A DNA stretch of 47,483 nt, taken from contig ADNK01003259.1 of NCBI GenBank assembly GCA_000320545.1, positions 10,001 to 57,483 of the forward strand. The letters are read 5' to 3'. Under the pieces are notes generated by a model that was not told where the DNA came from, ran no database searches, and was given only the letters and a program-made list of their open reading frames with translations. Both the position numbers and the translations under genes were made by a program. Source of the DNA: Bigelowiella natans CCMP2755 (Eukaryota > Cercozoa > Chlorarachniophyceae). Below are positions 43,437 through 47,483 of this stretch, in pieces (the stretch's first letter is position 1; every line of letters begins with the position of its first letter).

Positions 43437-44247
43437 CTAGCCACTGTTGTTGTCACCATTGCTACAAGTAGCAGCATCTGCATGGTGGCATTTGCATACT
43501 ATCGTACGATATGATAATAGACATGATAACTATCTTATATATAATATAACTGTGTCTATTGTTATGCACGCTCTGCCATGCATGCGCATCTAGGCATATT
43601 TGTGTGTGTGTTGCACTCTCTAGATCTAACAATGCGAGGGCTAGCGTGCTGTATCTCTAGATCTGCGCGCCACTTTCGATCAGATGTGACGCATCGTTTG
43701 CAGCAAGCAAGCGCACATACACCTGCCTGGCGGCTCGAACCGACAATATGTGATATAACTACCAGACTAGCAGACAGCAATGAGCATGATGTGATGGCTA
43801 TCTGAAGACGTGTGCAAGGTTGTCAGGTCTGTCTAGCTGTGCCGGCTAGTCGGTCTAGCGGTTGGTGCAGGCGAACAACGCACCGCATCATGTGATGAAG
43901 CACGCATGCTGCAAGTCGTCTACTAGCATGCATGGCTGCTTGCGACACGTCTGGAAGTGTGTAGCCGATGTTAGATGTCGCAGACTAGCAGGCGGCCTAG
44001 CGCTAGTAGCGGCGGTGTGCGCATGTCTAGATGTGCGTGCATGATAGCGCACGGCGGTTGATCGCAAGCTCGGCCCTAGCTAGCTGGCATCATTGTGATG
44101 AAACACCGTCAATTCCAGAATTGTCGATGTGTCCATTTGTCTACGATGTAGCTAGCTAGCCAGCCCACGGCACTGCTAGACTGCTAGACTGCTCTAGCTA
44201 GCTAGTCTAGCAGTTCTAGGGTTTGCGTGTGTGCATCTATCTGGCTA

Positions 44248-44283
44248 AAAAGATTTGATCACTTCATTTTGTCTGTCTCATCT
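44248..44283 (-). repeat. GAGACGGATGTAAT element, copy 10 (strongly diverged)
   Basis: Plus strand AAAAAGATTTGATCACTTCA is nearly identical to the flank of copy 3 (AAAAAGATTCAATCACTTCA), followed by a diverged TTTTGTCTGTCTCAT in place of TTACATTCGTCTCGC. Confidence 0.4.
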
Positions 44284-44665
44284 GATCATCTCTCTAGCAA
44301 GCTAGCAAGCTAGCAAGCTACAACAATCTGACATTGCATCAATGGTGAGCAAGCTAGCAAGGATGTGGAAGCAGCAAGCTAGCAAGCACCGTCTCTAGGT
44401 CTCAGCGCATACTAGCATAGCTAGATAGCCATGCACATGATGTTCGCAATGACTTTGCAATGTGTAATTGCAATTGCGCATGCGGGCGACGATTTTTGAG
44501 AAATAGCATCTGCTTGATGGCTGATGATGAAAGAGTAATTTACGTGCGTTGTACATTGTGGAGGATCAAACAAGCCGCAGCGACTTTCACTAAAAAGATG
44601 CTTGGCTGTCCGCCTTTGAATTTAGTTACATCGTTTGGGGGAAAGTGAGATCTTCTTCAGCTCAA

Positions 44666-45709
44666 TCATGCATCCTCGTATTCTTCGTCCTCGGTAGAAG
44701 CAGAGTTGCTTTCATCGTCGCTGTCTCCATTGTCCTGCCTCTCGCTAACGTTCTCGAGAAAAGCTTCTTCCTCCTCCTCCTCCTCTTCATCTTCCCCTTC
44801 GTACTGGCTTTCACCGTCGTCCTGATCCTGCAGCAACATGGCTTCTTGCTTCAAGAATGCGTACCATTTGCGATGATTGACGGCAGCAGCCTGGGTGGTG
44901 TTGGAATCGTCGTCGTCAACTCCGTCTTCGCCTTTACAGCTCAAAATTTTCAGCGTAGTTTTGATGTATTTCTCAGTCTGCTTGTCCCAGCGCGCCCCCC
45001 CCTTTCTTCCTTTCTTGTCGCAGTGGCGCAGGCATGCCGCGGCGATGGTAGCCCTACCAGCAGGGAGTAGGCCAAGCGGGAGAGCGGACAGAAGGTGGAA
45101 CAGGCCCTTCGTCTCCCGCCCAACATTATCGATCGCGGCGTATATGAAGATAACGATTTCAATCGAGGTCTGGAAGAGGAGAGAGGTGCCCTCGAGCATG
45201 TCCTCGCTGCTGCTCTGCTGGACGGACGAGAGCGGTGTGGTTGACGTTGCATCTGCTGTTTTCCCCTCCGACGACGAGTGCTTCGAGTCTTTGCCGCCGC
45301 CTGTAGTTGCTGCTGCTGCTGCGTCCTCTGCACGGAAATTGACAAGTTTGACGAGGAACGAGATTGCCTAATAATGATAACAATAGTAACAATATAGTAA
45401 CAATAAATATAATAAGAATATGTGTGAACGCTCCTCATAGGGTTTGCTGCTATGCTAAAACTACTTAAATTTCACATCTAGGGAGACGACTTCTCTTTCT
45501 TCGTCGAAGAAGTCGATGTGCTTTGAGCAAGAAATGAGGGACAAACCAACTGCTCATGTCACGTCGCGTCGCGTGAGAACGCGTGTCATCAATATCATCA
45601 TCATCATCATCATCATAATTTTCATCAATATCTTCATCATCGAGTGGAAATCAGAACAGATAAGAAATCAAACTCTCTCTCTTAAAGCTTAAGACGCCGC
45701 TGCCATTAC

Positions 45710-45746
<37 letters not shown>

Positions 45747-45981
45747 GCATTCGTGATTGTCATTATTTATTTATTTATCATTATCATCATCATCACCTTG
45801 GTTATCGTCACTTGTTCCTTCTTCAGCTTCTTCGGAATTTCAGCAAGTTCCATGACCACGTAGGGTAAAGCCCTCGCAACCACCCGCCGATGGCGATCGA
45901 TGCTACTCGCTCTGCGCTTGGCGTCGGCCTGGCAATAAAGACAACAGTCCTTCGATCATCCCAAGGAGCAGCCAGGGGAAT

Positions 45982-46021
<40 letters not shown>

Positions 46022-46701
46022 CATATTCTGATTTAATTCTTGCGGTAGAAGAGAAGGATAGGCTTACCTTGCTAGTCCGCCCTTGCTCGTCGTCGTCTTC
46101 GTCGTCGTCCTCCTCCTCCTCAAGATACGCGGAGAAGAACACCGCCAGAGATTGAGACTCCCGCGGGTTGCAGTCCTGCGTGAAGCCAACAATGATGATA
46201 ACAAAACAAGGAAAAGAACTATTATCAGTGCGGGGACAGCTTGCTGTGTTGGGCGCAGCACTCATACAAATACACGCACGCACGCACGCACTTACTTACT
46301 TACTTACTTATCTCCCCCCCCCCTCTCTCCACTAATCTATCTGTAGACAGGCAGGGCAGCACCGACCGAGGAAATGATGTACTTGACGAGCAGCTGAGCC
46401 ATGGCGTACGGGTCTTACGACGGCACAATGAATAATTCATCAAGGAGGAGGAGGAGGAGGAAAGTAGTCAATATGAGGGAGGGCTGCTCAACTTCACATG
46501 AAAGAGACGAGAGAACGAGCTATTGATTCTTATATAGTCAGAGATATTAGCATATCATCCTGCAATTTGAATGGCCATCATCATGATCATCATACTCACC
46601 TGTTGTCCTCTCAGCAAGGAATAGTTTCTCCAACCCTTCCACAGCCAACCCACGAAGATCTTCGCTCTGAGAGGAGTCAGTCACACAAAGGAACGACCTC
46701 A

Positions 46702-46762
<61 letters not shown>

Positions 46763-47370
46763 GAGAGAGGAGGGGAGGGGGGGGGGGGGGGTAGGGAAGA
46801 GGGAGACAGCACCTGATCTTGCATAAGATTGGTAAGTACCATCGCCAGCTCATCAATGCTAGTGACGGTGGGTTGGTCGCCGCCAGCGAGCAAGTTGGTT
46901 CCTTTACTGTTAGTGTCTCCTTTGGCCTCCTCCTTCTTTTCATTGTCCTCTGAACCCGCCAACAGGTCGTTGTGGACGATAACCACATCCATAATCGCCT
47001 TCAATGCCGTTGTCTGTTCGCATCACCATACAGTCGGAAAAGCACCCATTCAATAACAATCCTCTCTGCGTGGAGGGAGAGGGGGGAAGGGGGGGATGGT
47101 GGTGATGGTGGTGATGGGGGTGATGGTGAGAGAGTGCTTGCTGTTGTTGTTGTTGTATGATGTGAGGAGGGATCAATCTTATGGCGGCGGCGCAATAGTT
47201 TCCAAGCAGCAACCTGGACTTGAGCGATATCGTTCAGCATCACTTTGAGCAGGATTCCAACGTACTCTTTCGCGACACGCCTGCAGCAAATCAGGGGACG
47301 AGCATATGGGGAAGGGTGAGTGAGGGGGAAAGAAGGATACTTCAGACACACGTCGACAACTGGATATCGG
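44666..47370 (-). CDS. NCAPG: Condensin complex subunit CAP-G (NCAPG/Ycg1), 5' end beyond window
   Basis: HEAT-repeat subunit of condensin I, which compacts mitotic chromosomes. Eight minus-strand exons are visible: 47370-47341, 47280-47214, 47013-46813, 46666-46600, 46413-46367, 46175-46068, 45928-45812, 45367-44666. About 445 residues are covered; the N-terminal half lies to the right of the window. Family marks: VCLKRVAKEYVGILLK, TTALKAIMDVVIVHND, SEDLRGLAVEGLEKLFLAER, DPYAMAQLLVKYIIS, and the hallmark block NPRESQSLAVFFSAYL, equivalent to the conserved RQCL-x2-FFP-x-Y segment. Two acidic low-complexity stretches stand out, one (EEEEDDDEDDDE) directly after that block and one near the C-terminus. 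The last exon adds a helical region and an acidic tail. The assignment is firm for CAP-G, less so for individual splice sites around 46367 and 45812. Confidence 0.82.
45592..45746. repeat. (ATC)n trinucleotide tracts
   Basis: ATC runs at about 45592-45617 and 45710-45746, in CAP-G intron 45368-45811; on the gene strand these are GAT repeats. Confidence 0.85.
45983..46017. repeat. (TA)n microsatellite
   Basis: About 17 TA repeats in CAP-G intron 45929-46067. Confidence 0.9.
46700..46793. repeat. (CA)n-(GA)n-poly-G compound tract
   Basis: (CA)n 46700-46719, (GA)n 46720-46761, then a G-rich run to 46793, in CAP-G intron 46667-46812. Confidence 0.9.
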
Positions 47371-47483
47371 CTGCACGGCTGAGAGGAACGAATTGGGGAG
47401 GGGGGGGGGGGATGGTGAATAATTTCTTATTGTCCCAAACAAAGAACAAATATACGTATTTTTTAGCTTTCAAACATGGCACT
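47371..47483 (-). other. CAP-G intron or upstream sequence at the right edge
   Basis: Contains a 13-nt G run near 47400 (poly-C on the gene strand, just upstream of the exon acceptor at 47371). No further CAP-G exon could be recognised before the window ends. Confidence 0.5.

Larger units (their letters stand above)
43268..44665. other. Convergent 3' spacer, CTAG-rich
   Basis: 1.4 kb between the 3' ends of the kinase (+) and CAP-G (-). CTAG words are frequent, especially 43830-44420, including GCAAGCTAGCAAGCTAGCAA repeats near 44298 and GCTAGCTAG near 44150-44205. Contains one clear GAGACGGATGTAAT element (43387-43436) and a doubtful one near 44248-44283. No gene. Confidence 0.7.

Overview
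The window is nuclear DNA of an intron-bearing eukaryote. It has GT-AG introns, dense microsatellites, homopolymer G/C runs, and a purely eukaryotic gene set: TFIIH p62, AP-3 delta, PEX4, INCENP, PARG and condensin CAP-G. Genes with up to 13 exons sit beside almost intron-free ones. Neighbouring genes lie on opposite strands throughout, a tendency reported for brown algae (Ectocarpus). A stramenopile-like protist or alga is therefore plausible, but nothing here proves the lineage.

Layout, left to right: a 2.9 kb flank with no recognised gene; TFIIH p62 (+, 2891-5155); AP-3 delta (-, 6455-10788); a small basic orphan protein (+, 11355-11934); PEX4-type E2 (-, 13254-14930); lysophosphatidate acyltransferase (+, 15494-18356); DUF1765/UPF0592 protein (-, 19450-21582); a doubtful hypothetical gene (+, 22247-22916); membrane-anchored purple acid phosphatase (-, 24594-28622); INCENP with added SAP and UBA domains (+, 29506-34613, 5' end unresolved); PARG (-, 36035-39182); a Ser/Thr kinase with a C-terminal KA1-like domain (+, 40053-43267); condensin CAP-G (-, 44666 to beyond the right edge). 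I rebuilt the spliced genes by eye from splice sites, reading phase and family conservation. Each complete model has a total length divisible by three.

The twelve genes alternate + - + - without exception. They form divergent pairs across gaps of about 0.56-0.87 kb, and their 3' ends face each other across spacers of about 1.1-1.7 kb. These convergent spacers share features rarely seen elsewhere in the window: runs of GCTAGCTAGC and dispersed copies of a short element that begins GAGACGGATGTAAT and includes TCATCCTAATGTAGCTGT.

Functionally the genes are mostly housekeeping: transcription and repair (p62), endosomal sorting (AP-3), peroxisomal ubiquitination (PEX4), phospholipid synthesis (acyltransferase) and phosphate hydrolysis (PAP). 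The right-hand third groups chromosome-related genes: INCENP, PARG, a kinase and CAP-G.
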